Source: Paenibacillus oenotherae
GTDB taxonomy: Bacteria; Bacillota; Bacilli; Paenibacillales; Paenibacillaceae
Assembly (NCBI RefSeq): GCF_019443105.1
Contig: NZ_JAHZIJ010000019.1
Span: forward strand, 1 to 64,000
DNA: 64,000 bases
Reading direction: 5' to 3'
In this document: one piece after another, positions 1-8,133 of the stretch
Layout of the letters: the number at the start of each line of letters is the position of its first letter
Position numbering within the stretch: the first letter of the stretch is position 1
Made by a program: the position numbers and the translations under genes
The notes under the pieces: generated by a model
The model's input: only the letters and a program-made list of their open reading frames with translations
Databases searched by the model: none
What the model was told of the DNA's origin: nothing

Positions 1-119
1 ACATAATTCCATATTTAACCAATACCCTCCGCACCACCGGAGGTTCTTTGGCATGTACAAAAAGTATAGCACCATTTTTCTCAAATTCCAAGTCATCAAT
101 GCTTGACAAACATTAGCTG

Positions 120-470
120 GTTTCATTGTATATAGGGACTTCTGGACATCCCCTTCTCCAAGCAGCGTGACGGAGTAAAAAGCCTGCGAATGTGCATGAA
201 TTTCGGTTACAAAACGCCATAATGGTTAAATTCCTGCGATGAAGCATGAATTTGAGAAAAAATCGGCTGTTAAGGGGAAATGAAGGTGAAATACCTGCTC
301 TCTGGCAGGCATTTCACCTTCATGGGGTCAGAAACGCGCAAATAAATGCCGTTTCGCAGGTTTCGCCTAGCTCTTATCTAGTATCTCGCATCTCGCTTGT
401 CTCGGCGTTTGAATGACGAATCGGCCTCTGGTACGTCAACAGTCCCATGACCGCAGGCATTCCACATCGT
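120..470. repeat. Dispersed structured intergenic element, copy A (truncated)
   Basis: This matches the interior of the elements at 5058-5597 and 20769-21314. It has CCTGC hairpin units starting at 183, 233 and 294 (spacings 50 and 61) and a long stem at 282-321, where GAAGGTGAAAT-CCTGC pairs with GCAGG-ATTTCACCTTC around a 6-base loop. The outer ends seen in the other copies are missing on both sides. Similarity stops at 470, one base before the yebC stop codon. No gene is visible in 1-471. Confidence 0.8.
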
Positions 471-471
471 T

Positions 472-1203
472 TTACTCTTCTTCGCCCTCGATATCGAAAT
501 TGGCGTAAACATCCTGTACATCATCATTATCCTCGAAAGCATCCATCATCTTGATCAGCTTCTCCGCATTCTCGCCCTCGGATTTCACCGTATTCTGCGG
601 CAGCCAGCGGACTCCAGCGCTCGTGAACTCATAGCCTTCCTGCTCCAGCGCAGTCTTCACCTGCTCAAACTCATGCGGATGTGTAATGACCTCGTAGCTG
701 TCGTCATTGACGAGAACATCCTCGGCACCGGCTTCGAGGCCTTGCATCATAATCGTGTCCTCGTCGGTCTCGAATTGCTCGCGGTCTATAACCAGCAGCC
801 CCTTGTAATCGAACATGTACGAGACGCAGCCGCTCTCGCCCATGTTGCCGCCGCGTTTGTTGAAGATGGAGCGGACATCGGCAGCCGTCCGATTCCGGTT
901 GTCCGTCAGGCAGCGCACCATAATCGCCACGCCCCCTGGCCCGTAACCCTCATACATAATTTCCTCATACTCAACACTGTCCGTAGACCCTGTCGCTTTC
1001 TTGATCGCACGTTCGATATTGTCTGCGGGCACCTGCTCAGCGCGTGCCGCCGCGATTGCTGTTTTGAGTGCAAAGTTAGACTCCGGGTTTGGACCGCCTT
1101 TGCGCGCATGCACATAAATCTCGCGGGCAAGCTTGACGAATTTATTATTTTTAGCCTGATCGGCCTTACCTTTACGGTCTTTAAACAGTTTGAATTTTGG
1201 CAT
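472..1203 (-). CDS. YebC/PmpR family transcription/translation regulator
   Basis: The 243-aa product matches the YebC/PmpR (TACO1-like) family along its whole length. The N-terminal lysine-rich segment leads into the conserved EIYVHARKGG and ESNFALKTAI regions, then the central YEGYGPGGVA motif and the NRNRTAADVR/FNKRGGNMG block. The C-terminal acidic tail is also typical. Family members act on translation of proline-rich stretches or as DNA-binding regulators; which applies here cannot be told. It resembles the YeeI subtype more than the short-leader YrbC subtype (inference from the N-terminus). An AGGAGAG ribosome binding site lies just upstream of the ATG. The stop codon abuts a repeat element, so the 3' UTR is made of repeat sequence. 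Confidence 0.93.
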   Translation of the reverse strand: MPKFKLFKDRKGKADQAKNNKFVKLAREIYVHARKGGPNPESNFALKTAIAAARAEQVPADNIERAIKKATGSTDSVEYEEIMYEGYGPGGVAIMVRCLTDNRNRTAADVRSIFNKRGGNMGESGCVSYMFDYKGLLVIDREQFETDEDTIMMQGLEAGAEDVLVNDDSYEVITHPHEFEQVKTALEQEGYEFTSAGVRWLPQNTVKSEGENAEKLIKMMDAFEDNDDVQDVYANFDIEGEEE

Positions 1204-1326
1204 AACGATCTCTCCTCTGACGTTTCATTCCAAAGATCAGTTTATCACTAGAAAAGCACATCGGTCAAAGCCCTTTCCTCTCACAACACAACGTGCTAGA
1301 AAAGAACTGCCCCGCTCTCTCATAAG

Positions 1327-1356
1327 AAAAACCCCGACAATCAAGCTGTCGGGGTT
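1327..1356 (-). terminator. Intrinsic terminator of the cold-shock gene
   Basis: ACCCCGACA (1331-1339) pairs with TGTCGGGGT (1347-1355). On the minus strand the stem is followed by a T-rich run, so it terminates leftward transcription from the csp gene. Confidence 0.85.
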
Positions 1357-1408
1357 TCGTATAGGCTCTAACATTCAATGAGTAGGTTCCGATAAGATAC
1401 GCGAGATC

Positions 1409-1606
1409 TTACAATTTGATAACGTTAGCTGCCTGAGCGCCACGATTACCTTCTGTAACGTCGAATTCAACTGCTTGACCTTCTTCCAGAGACTTGAAGC
1501 CATCGCCTTGGATAGCAGAATAATGAACGAATACATCTTCACCATTCTCGACTTGGATGAAACCGTAGCCCTTCTCTGCGTTAAACCACTTGACTGTTCC
1601 TTTCAA
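1409..1606 (-). CDS. Cold-shock protein (CspA/CspB family)
   Basis: This 65-aa single cold-shock domain protein carries both RNA-binding signatures: RNP1 as KGYGFI (residues 12-17) and RNP2 as VFVHY (25-29). It binds single-stranded RNA and DNA and acts as an RNA chaperone. The only start in register with the family N-terminus (MKGTVKWFN) is TTG at 1606. It has an ideal AGGAGG at 1615-1620, 8 nt upstream, so a TTG start is well supported. The gene is monocistronic, with its own strong promoter (1653-1681) and terminator (1327-1356). Confidence 0.96.
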   Translation of the reverse strand: MKGTVKWFNAEKGYGFIQVENGEDVFVHYSAIQGDGFKSLEEGQAVEFDVTEGNRGAQAANVIKL

Positions 1607-1652
1607 GTTAACAACCTCCTAAAATAACGTCGTTTGCCCGACGAGTATTCCC

Positions 1653-1681
1653 ATTATAATGCCAGCTGGAATGAATTGCAA
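1653..1681 (-). promoter_or_regulatory. Sigma-A promoter of the cold-shock gene
   Basis: On the minus strand: TTGCAA (1676-1681), 17-bp spacer, perfect TATAAT (1653-1658). The predicted start near 1646 leaves a leader of about 40 nt, short for a cold-shock gene. Confidence 0.8.
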
Positions 1682-1682
1682 C

Positions 1683-2381
1683 TTAACGCCTTATGACTAA
1701 ACCAGCATCCGCACCCGGTATGAATGGAAGCTTGCTCGCATACAGCTCGGCCGTTCCGCCATGGCTGCGAATAGATTCCATGACACGGTCCAGATGCGGG
1801 TAACGCTCCCACTGCAGCGTCATGATGGGATATACACGAATGACGCCCCCAGGCCTGCACACGCGCATCATCTCAAGCAGTGCCGCTTCATGAAAGCCAT
1901 AATCAAACTGCTCCCCGTACAGAAACAAGAAGTGACTGCAGAGCACAAGAGAGAACTGTCCGTCCTCGAAGGGAAGCTCCGGCAGGCTGCCTTCTTTATA
2001 ATGAGAGCGACCCTCGGCAGTGCCAATATGCGCTGCGAAACGTTGGTGGGAAGCCTCCCGTCCCGCTTGATGCCGACTTAAATCGCCATAGTAAGTCCAG
2101 TCGAAATTATCCTTAATCCGCTCCAGCTTGGCTGTAGAGGTTGCAATCTCCGCTCTTGCCTCCTCGATCCATTGGATCGACTCCAGGGCATATCTGGGAT
2201 CAACTGCAGTTGCTTCATATCCACGCTCTCTGGCGCTGGCTGTAAAGGAGGAACCACCTGCCGCGATATCCAGTATCGGGCCCGACTGAAGCTCTTCTTC
2301 AGCCGTCAGATCAAACATATTCACATACTCATCGAAACTGCGGCATGTCATTGCCACGCCAATCTGCTCATAACCTCTCAT
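1683..2381 (-). CDS. Class I SAM-dependent methyltransferase
   Basis: The predicted 232-aa protein has a glycine-rich SAM-binding motif I (LDIAAGGSS, about residues 37-45) and an acidic post-I position (AVDPRY). Around residue 135 is a motif-IV-like segment (LPFEDGQFSLVLCSHF), followed by a Methyltransf_11-type region ending in VCRPGGVIRVYP. The substrate cannot be inferred. I chose the ATG at 2381 because GGAGG lies 10 nt upstream; an in-frame ATG at 2402 has poorer spacing. It is separated from the cold-shock gene by that gene's promoter and is probably transcribed alone. Confidence 0.82.
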   Translation of the reverse strand: MRGYEQIGVAMTCRSFDEYVNMFDLTAEEELQSGPILDIAAGGSSFTASARERGYEATAVDPRYALESIQWIEEARAEIATSTAKLERIKDNFDWTYYGDLSRHQAGREASHQRFAAHIGTAEGRSHYKEGSLPELPFEDGQFSLVLCSHFLFLYGEQFDYGFHEAALLEMMRVCRPGGVIRVYPIMTLQWERYPHLDRVMESIRSHGGTAELYASKLPFIPGADAGLVIRR

Positions 2382-2557
2382 CTTGCGCTCGCCTCCGCTC
2401 ATCTCTTCTCATCTCAGCTCCTACTCCCGCTCACTCGGCAAATTTGATTGCATTCAGGGAATAGTTTCCACATCGTATCACACTTTACATTTGATTTCTA
2501 CCCCTGATTATGGCTATGATTGAAGGATACAACTTGTTGATGATGGAGGAATTTGGA

Positions 2558-2791
2558 ATGTTCAAGAAACATCAAATTTATAAGCGGGACAAATACAATA
2601 TGCTGACGGTAGAGGTGCAGGGCAAGACACTCATCGTTCGGGAAATTAGCGATCAATGGGGGGAAGAATGCCATACCTTTGTAAGCCGGCCGGAAATGCT
2701 CCATTGGGCCGAGAACCGCTTTCGCCCAGCCGACTTTGTAGGGCGCGAGGAAGAGCGCAATGAAATTATGGAGAGCTTCAAAGCAATATAG
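2558..2791 (+). CDS. Conserved hypothetical protein, 77 aa
   Basis: A small soluble basic protein starting at an ATG with GGAGG about 8 nt upstream; the frame stays open further upstream to 2510, but that start lacks a ribosome binding site. It begins MFKKHQIYKRDKYNML, and the body alternates hydrophobic and charged residues (TVEVQGKTLIVREISDQWGE), suggesting a small beta-rich fold. I recognise no family. It is followed by another small gene in the same direction at 2884, so the two may be co-transcribed. Confidence 0.65.
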   Translation: MFKKHQIYKRDKYNMLTVEVQGKTLIVREISDQWGEECHTFVSRPEMLHWAENRFRPADFVGREEERNEIMESFKAI

Positions 2792-2883
2792 CAAGTGCTG
2801 TACGGCAGGAAAATCTATCCTTTGCAGCGAACATAACAGAATGCGTCCAAGCATGACCTAAGCGGAGAGGAGAGCCTTACCCG

Positions 2884-3063
2884 TTGAATACGACAACTAC
2901 AATTATATTCATCATCGCCGCATTTGCACTTGGCGTCGTTGCCATCCTGCAGCGGAACAACATTCCCGCCCCCCTGCGAAGGTGGGTGGCGGTCTCCGCC
3001 ATTTTTTTCATTGCGTTTGCTTTTTTTCTAATTGTGTACAGCTTTACAACAATGGGAACATAA
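2884..3063 (+). CDS. Small two-helix membrane protein, 59 aa
   Basis: The ORF starts at TTG with a purine-rich AGAGGAGAG 9 nt upstream. The translation has a hydrophobic helix at about residues 5-21, a short polar loop with RNN and LRRW (about 23-34), and a second strongly hydrophobic helix rich in Phe/Ile/Ala (about 36-52). This is a helical-hairpin membrane protein with a positively charged loop. I do not recognise a family. Support comes from the strong ribosome binding site, the regular hydrophobic pattern and its fit between two same-direction genes. Confidence 0.6.
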   Translation: MNTTTTIIFIIAAFALGVVAILQRNNIPAPLRRWVAVSAIFFIAFAFFLIVYSFTTMGT

Positions 3064-3246
3064 CATAACGGTAGACGGGCCACACTAGAGGACAAACCGT
3101 GCATTGGAGCGTGATCCATTGTGAGATGGCTGTCCCTTGTTCTATCCCTGTCTCTATTGCCGATCTCCGGCATACATACCGATTCACCGTCCGCTAATCC
3201 CACTGTGACGGCGTCAACTATTTCGAACAAACCGAGGAGGATTCCG

Positions 3247-5037
3247 ATGAACCACGTACCGAAACGTTCCGAAACCGCACCCGAGCAGCGCTGGAAGCTC
3301 GAAGACTTATTTGCGAGCCAGGCCGCTTGGGACAAGGAATATTCAGAAGCCAAGGAGCAGATCAAGAAAGCCGCCGCTTTTCAAGGAAAGCTGGCTGACC
3401 CCGGTCAATTGAAGGCATGCTTCGAGCTTGAGGATGATCTCTCGCTGCATGTTGAGCGCCTGTATGTCTATGCGAACATGAAGCATCATGAAGATACTGC
3501 AGAGCCCTCCTATCAGGCTCTCTCCGACAAATCCAAGAAATTGAGCGTCGAAACGAGCGAAGCGCTCTCCTTTATTACCCCGGAAGTGCTCAGCCTGGAT
3601 GATAAAGCGCTTGACGCGATGATTAATAATCCCGAGCTGGCCAAATACCGCCACACCCTGGAAGAAATGCGTCGTCAGAAGGCTCATATTCTATCCAAAG
3701 GGGAAGAAGCGCTGCTTGCTCAAGTAGGCAATGTAAGCCAGGCTCCAGGCACGATCTTCAGCATGCTGAACAATGCCGACCTGAAGTTCCCCAAAGTGAA
3801 AGATGAGAGCGGACAAGAGGTGGAACTGACCCATGGCCGCTACATTCAATTCCTGGAGAGCAAGAACCGCGAGGTTCGCAGCGCTGCCTTCAAGACGATG
3901 TATGAAACCTACGGCAAGCTCAAGAATACGCTCGCTTCAACGCTGAATGCGAATATTACGAAAAATATTTTCTATTCCCGGGCTCGCAAATATCCGTCCA
4001 CCTTGGAGATGTCGCTCTATGGCGACAATATTCCGAAGGAAGTCTATACGAACCTGATCGATACGATTCACAAGCATTTGCCGCTTATGCACCGTTATAT
4101 GGAACTGCGCAAGAAGCTTCTCAAGGTGGATGAGCTTCATATGTATGATCTGTTCGCTCCACTCGTGGACGAGTTCAAGATGGACATTACATTCGAGCAG
4201 GCCAAAGCAACCGTCAAGGAAAGTCTGAAGCCGCTGGGCGAGGACTACTTGAACGTCCTTCAGGACGGCTTTGATAACGGCTGGATCGATGTCTATGAGA
4301 ATGAAGGCAAGCGCAGCGGCGCGTACAGCTGGGGGGCATACGGCACACATCCTTATGTGCTGCTGAACCACAAGGACAACCTGAACAGCATGTTCACTCT
4401 GACCCATGAGATGGGCCATGCCCTCCACTCTTATTATTCCGATGGCAATCAGGATTATCGTGATGCGCAATATACGATCTTCCTTGCAGAGGTTGCTTCG
4501 ACGCTTAATGAAGCGCTGCTGATGGATTACATGCTCAAAAAATCGACAGATCCCAAGGAAAAAATGTACCTGCTCACTTACTATGCCGATCAGTTCCGGA
4601 CAACCGTATTCCGTCAGACGATGTTTGCCGAGTTCGAGAAAATTACGCATGAGAGAACCGAGCAGGGCGATTCGCTTACGCCACAGGAGCTAAGCCAGAT
4701 TTACTATGACCTCAATGTGAAGTACTACGGTCCAGGCATGGTCATCGACAAGGATATCGAGATGGAATGGGCTCGCATTCCGCATTTCTATACCAGCTTC
4801 TACGTGTACAAATATGCGACCGGATTCTCTGCGGCTACCAGCTTCTCGAAGCAAATTCTTGAAGAAGGCGCACCTGCGGTCGAGCGGTATCTCGGCTTCC
4901 TCAAGAGCGGCGGCAGTGACTACTCCATCAATATTCTCAAAAAAGCCGGCGTAGACATGTCCACGCCAGAGCCGATTGAACAAGCGATGAGTGTCTTCGA
5001 AGAGCTGATCGAGCAGATGGAGCAGTTGACGAAATAA
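3247..5037 (+). CDS. pepF: Oligoendopeptidase F (M3 family zinc metallopeptidase)
   Basis: The 596-aa protein has the M3 zinc-binding motif HEMGH at residues 387-391 and a downstream glutamate in AEVASTLNE as likely third ligand. The N-terminal helical PepF domain (YANMKHHEDT region) and length match oligoendopeptidase F, a cytoplasmic enzyme that degrades short peptides and in bacilli can affect peptide signalling. I chose the ATG at 3247 because AGGAGG lies 7 nt upstream; the frame is open back to 3121, but that segment lacks family similarity. The gene converges on the XRE regulator across repeat element B, which carries a terminator-like hairpin at 5108. Confidence 0.95.
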   Translation: MNHVPKRSETAPEQRWKLEDLFASQAAWDKEYSEAKEQIKKAAAFQGKLADPGQLKACFELEDDLSLHVERLYVYANMKHHEDTAEPSYQALSDKSKKLSVETSEALSFITPEVLSLDDKALDAMINNPELAKYRHTLEEMRRQKAHILSKGEEALLAQVGNVSQAPGTIFSMLNNADLKFPKVKDESGQEVELTHGRYIQFLESKNREVRSAAFKTMYETYGKLKNTLASTLNANITKNIFYSRARKYPSTLEMSLYGDNIPKEVYTNLIDTIHKHLPLMHRYMELRKKLLKVDELHMYDLFAPLVDEFKMDITFEQAKATVKESLKPLGEDYLNVLQDGFDNGWIDVYENEGKRSGAYSWGAYGTHPYVLLNHKDNLNSMFTLTHEMGHALHSYYSDGNQDYRDAQYTIFLAEVASTLNEALLMDYMLKKSTDPKEKMYLLTYYADQFRTTVFRQTMFAEFEKITHERTEQGDSLTPQELSQIYYDLNVKYYGPGMVIDKDIEMEWARIPHFYTSFYVYKYATGFSAATSFSKQILEEGAPAVERYLGFLKSGGSDYSINILKKAGVDMSTPEPIEQAMSVFEELIEQMEQLTK

Positions 5038-5057
5038 CGCTATCCAGACACAGACAA

Positions 5058-5597
5058 GGGGCTGTTCGAAAAGTCCATTAACCAATGAGTCAGTCCCGAT
5101 TGATATGAAAAGATGCTTCCCTACCACTAAAAAGTGGGACTGGAAGCATCTTTTTCGTTGTATAGGGGGATTTAGCGGGGACTGGCCCCCTCTCCAAGTG
5201 TGGTTTGAAGGCAGCGTGACGGAGTAAGAAGCCTGCGAATGTGCAGGAATTTCGGTTACAAGCCGCCATAATGGTAACATTCCTGCGATAAGGCATGATT
5301 TTTTGGGATAATCGGCTGTTAAGGAGAAACGAAGGTGAAATACCTGCACGCTGGCAGGCATTTCACCTTCATAGGGCCGGAAACGAGCAAATTAATGCTG
5401 TTTCGCATGTTTCGCCCAGCTCTCATCTCGCTTGTCGCTTTTTTCCGTATCGCGCCCGTCTCCTGGCGGCGTTTGAATGACGGATCGTCCTCTGGCGAGG
5501 AGCACGGCAAAAGCCCCATGATTGCAGGCATTCCACATCGTACGGCTTCTTAAAAGTGGGAGCTGAGATTTCCTTAAAGAACTTTCCAGACAGCCCC
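5058..5597. repeat. Dispersed structured element, copy B, with terminal inverted repeats
   Basis: This 540-bp element fills the gap between two converging genes. Its ends are imperfect inverted repeats: GGGGCTGTTCGAAAAGT at 5058-5074 and the complement of GGGGCTGTCTGGAAAGT at 5581-5597. Inside are a terminator-like hairpin (5108-5155) and CCTGC-N6-GCAGG units at 5232, 5282 (degenerate) and 5343. The third sits in a 40-base hairpin at 5331-5370. There is no coding potential and no obvious target-site duplication. It aligns with copy C over its full length. Confidence 0.85.
5108..5155 (+). terminator. Terminator-like hairpin in element B
   Basis: AAAAGATGCTTCC (5108-5120) pairs with GGAAGCATCTTTT (5142-5154), followed by T residues; the A-run on the left would make it work in both directions. 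It lies 70 nt after the pepF stop and recurs in copies C and F. Confidence 0.75.
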
Positions 5598-5616
5598 GTT
5601 GTTATTCCGCGGCTTG

Positions 5617-6096
5617 CTATATGCTGTACGTACCGATTAATGACTTGTCGAGCGTTTTGACTATCGCCTCACTATCCAGCTTGGAGCTTACAATCTTCAA
5701 CTCCTGCAGCTTCTTCACAAGATTGGCGTCGCTTCGAATTAATTCGGTCAAATCCCGCAATCTCTGCCATTGCAGGGAGAATTGGTGGAGCAGATCCATC
5801 GCTGCTTTGGACTCCTCAGCTGTCAAGGATCTTCCTTCGAACGAAGCTCCCTGCTGGAGCAGCGTCTTCAGATCAGGGCTGGCGGATTCGGGCTCAGCGG
5901 CGCTCCGGCCCAGCAGTTCGTCAATCGAAACATGAAGGAAATCAGCTGCCTGAATCAGCTGCTGTACTGTCCACTCATTGGCATCAAGCTCCAGACTCCG
6001 GTATTTGGTTATAGCCAGAGAAAGGGCATCCGCCAATTGTTGGTCTGAATAACCTCTCTGCTCCCGCAGCTCATATATTTTTTGTCCAATCGCCAT
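5617..6096 (-). CDS. XRE-family helix-turn-helix regulator
   Basis: This 159-aa protein has an N-terminal HTH_3/Cro-CI domain (about residues 4-62: IGQKIYELREQRGYSDQQLADALS, then a recognition helix and LHVSIDELLG). A linker of about 25 residues leads to a charged alpha-helical C-terminal half (about 90-150) that could mediate dimerisation. The target is unknown. Its start is set by GAGAGGAG 8 nt before the ATG. It is 35 nt downstream of the FMN reductase gene on the same strand, so the two probably share a transcript. Confidence 0.85.
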   Translation of the reverse strand: MAIGQKIYELREQRGYSDQQLADALSLAITKYRSLELDANEWTVQQLIQAADFLHVSIDELLGRSAAEPESASPDLKTLLQQGASFEGRSLTAEESKAAMDLLHQFSLQWQRLRDLTELIRSDANLVKKLQELKIVSSKLDSEAIVKTLDKSLIGTYSI

Positions 6097-6131
6097 CCTC
6101 GTTTCTCCTCTCAGTGAATTGGTCCAATCAA

Positions 6132-6695
6132 CTAGGATAGCAGCGGCTCTGCTTGCCCTGTGAACAATAGTGTCGCTTCGGCAAACTGACCGATTGCTGC
6201 GTCAAGCCGTTTCGTCAAGTCCTCATCCAGCACAAACTGGCTCTGTTCTGTCCGCTGAACTTGCGAGTCCACCGCATACACCCCTTGTGAAATATGGCGG
6301 GCGTAGAGCGCGGATAGAACTGGCTTCAACGCATAATCGATCGCAAGCAGGTGAGAGATCGTCCCGCCGATGAAGAGCGGCAGAACGATTTTACCCTCCA
6401 ATCCTTTTTGCGGCAACAAATCCAGATACGTCTTCAGAACACCGGAATAAGAGGCCTTATACACCGGACTTGCTATGATAACCGCATCGGCTTCTTCCAC
6501 CAGAAGATTTGCCTTCGTTATAGCCGGGCTGTCCCATCGGGTCAGAATCAGATCCTCCGCCGGCAGGGAAACGACAGGCAATACATCAACATGCCAGCCG
6601 CGTGATTGGAGCGACTTCTCCACATAACCCGATATGCCATTCAGACGCGACCCTGCATTCGGACTACCGGTTACAATAACAACTTTCGGCATCAT
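6132..6695 (-). CDS. NAD(P)H-dependent FMN reductase (SsuE-like)
   Basis: The 187-aa flavodoxin-like protein begins MMPKVVIVTGSPNAGS, with the phosphate-binding loop of the FMN_red family, and has the SPVYKASYSG motif (about residues 75-84) and the LPLFIGG strand typical of SsuE-type reductases. Such enzymes supply reduced FMN to two-component monooxygenases that release sulfite from sulfonates. No ssuD or ssuABC gene is nearby, so the partner is not visible and a quinone- or azo-reductase role is possible. The ATG at 6695 has GGAG 7 nt upstream; an in-frame GTG at 6701 would overlap that site. Confidence 0.82.
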   Translation of the reverse strand: MMPKVVIVTGSPNAGSRLNGISGYVEKSLQSRGWHVDVLPVVSLPAEDLILTRWDSPAITKANLLVEEADAVIIASPVYKASYSGVLKTYLDLLPQKGLEGKIVLPLFIGGTISHLLAIDYALKPVLSALYARHISQGVYAVDSQVQRTEQSQFVLDEDLTKRLDAAIGQFAEATLLFTGQAEPLLS

Positions 6696-6750
6696 GACCA
6701 CACTCCATTTTCGTATTCACTATTGTTTGATACACACATCCTGAATAAAT

Positions 6751-6811
6751 AAAAAAAGGAGATTTCACATGATCCAACCTCCCCGCAGGAAGCGTCAGTC
6801 AGGAAATCTCC
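6751..6811 (-). terminator. Long-loop hairpin with T-run on the minus strand
   Basis: GGAGATTTC and GAAATCTCC (6758-6766 and 6803-6811) form a 9-bp stem with a 36-nt loop, followed on the minus strand by seven T residues. It lies in the 5' region of the FMN reductase gene and could be the terminator of the DUF92 gene or a leader attenuator. Confidence 0.6.
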
Positions 6812-7165
6812 GGTTTACCGGTAGATGCAGCAGCTGATGAAGTTAAACGTAATTTTATACGCATTATTCCTACCTGTCAACTATGAATTATCAGGCGGCT
6901 TGTTTGCTATTTTTTTCCTTATGGCCACTATCCCTTTCGCTCAGATGGGCGGTGCCGGAGCAGTATACTCTCATCCAGATGATTGTGATTACAGGCTTGA
7001 TGAGCGCCTTTCCTCCTCCCGACGGGTCAAGGTCACGGGCTGCAGCCTGCTTCTCTCTGAGTGAAGGGGATAGTGGCCAAAGGGAAGCGACACCCTGTGA
7101 AACAATGAGCTTTCCCCCGGCCCTGCAGCAACGATATTATGCCTGATTCGATCAACACGGCCGGC
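6812..7165. other. Intergenic region, no confident gene
   Basis: Between the DUF92 gene and the long-loop hairpin. Two overlapping plus-strand frames (about 6825-7064 and 6883-7146) encode hydrophobic stretches, but neither has a convincing ribosome binding site or a recognisable domain. It may be the remnant of a membrane-protein gene or chance. Confidence 0.4.
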
Positions 7166-7999
7166 TCAGCTTATGGCCGTGCCGATCACCCAGGCGAGCA
7201 AGCCAGCGGCGACTGACGACAGCAGGTTCACCCTGTCGTTCGTCATCCATGCGAAGCCGCGCACTGCGTCAGCAGCGGCGCCGCAATGCTCGCTGCGCTC
7301 GGTATCGCTGCCACAGATGCGGCAGCGGTACATCCCTTGCACGGTCGCGCCGAGCAGCGAATCTGCGAAGGCGCCGGCCGTGCCGGCCACAGCCGCGACG
7401 GCGATGAGCGCGCCCGGCGTGGCCGCAGTTTCTGCGGGCGCCAGCAGCGCTGCGACTGCGCCGATGAAGGCGGCGCCGGCCGCTGCAGCGGCGCTGCCAA
7501 GCGGCGTTACGCCGCCGCTTGTACCGGGCGGCACAGGCTTGCCGCCCAATATATGCCTCGGCGCGGTGCGGCTTAACGCGCCGATCTCGGTTGCCCAGGT
7601 GTCGGCGTTCACCGCCGCCATTACCCCTGCAAAAGCGTACAGCCAGTCCGAACTGGGCCACAGCGCATTTCCGGCGCACAGCACAAGGCCAATACCGCCG
7701 TTCGCCCATACTTGACCGGCATCTCTGCGGCCGCTCTTCGCATAATTGGCTTCAGCTGCCCGCTTCTGGCGATGGTGCCGCTTCCATTTGGACCATGCTG
7801 TGGAGGAGATAAAGAACGCCAGCAGTGTCCCGAACCAGACCGGACCGCCCAGCGTAACAAAGCCCGTCCCCATAATAACAGCCGACCAAGCTCCCGAAGC
7901 AGATAATGAACCCGAGCGATAAGCAGCTATCGCGATCATCCCGCCGCCTAGAAGCCCAACAGCGAATGAGATCCACCAATGTTCAAACCAGCCATTCAT
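7166..7999 (-). CDS. DUF92 family integral membrane protein
   Basis: The 277-aa hydrophobic protein has the DUF92 (TMEM19-like) signature: an early AAYRSGSLSASGAWSAVIMG segment, the ADTWATEIGALS motif near residue 135 and the GTSGGVTPLG motif near residue 155. It has about six or seven predicted membrane segments. The C-terminal half is very Ala/Gly-rich and the DNA very GC-rich. A CRICGS segment near 235 is a possible half metal site. The biochemical function of the family is unsettled; some plant and cyanobacterial members act in phytol/prenyl phosphorylation. The start at 7999 has AAGGAG 8 nt upstream; the frame is open to 8056 without a ribosome binding site. Confidence 0.85.
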   Translation of the reverse strand: MNGWFEHWWISFAVGLLGGGMIAIAAYRSGSLSASGAWSAVIMGTGFVTLGGPVWFGTLLAFFISSTAWSKWKRHHRQKRAAEANYAKSGRRDAGQVWANGGIGLVLCAGNALWPSSDWLYAFAGVMAAVNADTWATEIGALSRTAPRHILGGKPVPPGTSGGVTPLGSAAAAAGAAFIGAVAALLAPAETAATPGALIAVAAVAGTAGAFADSLLGATVQGMYRCRICGSDTERSEHCGAAADAVRGFAWMTNDRVNLLSSVAAGLLAWVIGTAIS

Positions 8000-8133
8000 C
8001 GTCCACACTCCTTTTTCGACTTTTTTCGATATATTTTTTGTCACTGCACGGCGCAAAAGCAGGATTCATACACCTTTGCGTCGAAATTCCTATCTCAACT
8101 AGGGCAGAATCTACGATCAGGGGAGTGAATCCT

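Noticed and set aside
5058-5597. Insertion sequence with transposase
   Set aside because: Despite terminal inverted repeats, no frame of adequate length or DDE-type motif is present in either strand.
6825-7146. Two hydrophobic overlapping frames as possible membrane protein genes
   Set aside because: No convincing ribosome binding site, no recognisable family and neither frame covers a complete domain; recorded only as an uncertain intergenic region.
7243-7812. Several arginine- and alanine-rich frames opposite or out of frame with the DUF92 gene
   Set aside because: Caused by very GC-rich codons of the DUF92 protein; compositions are not protein-like.
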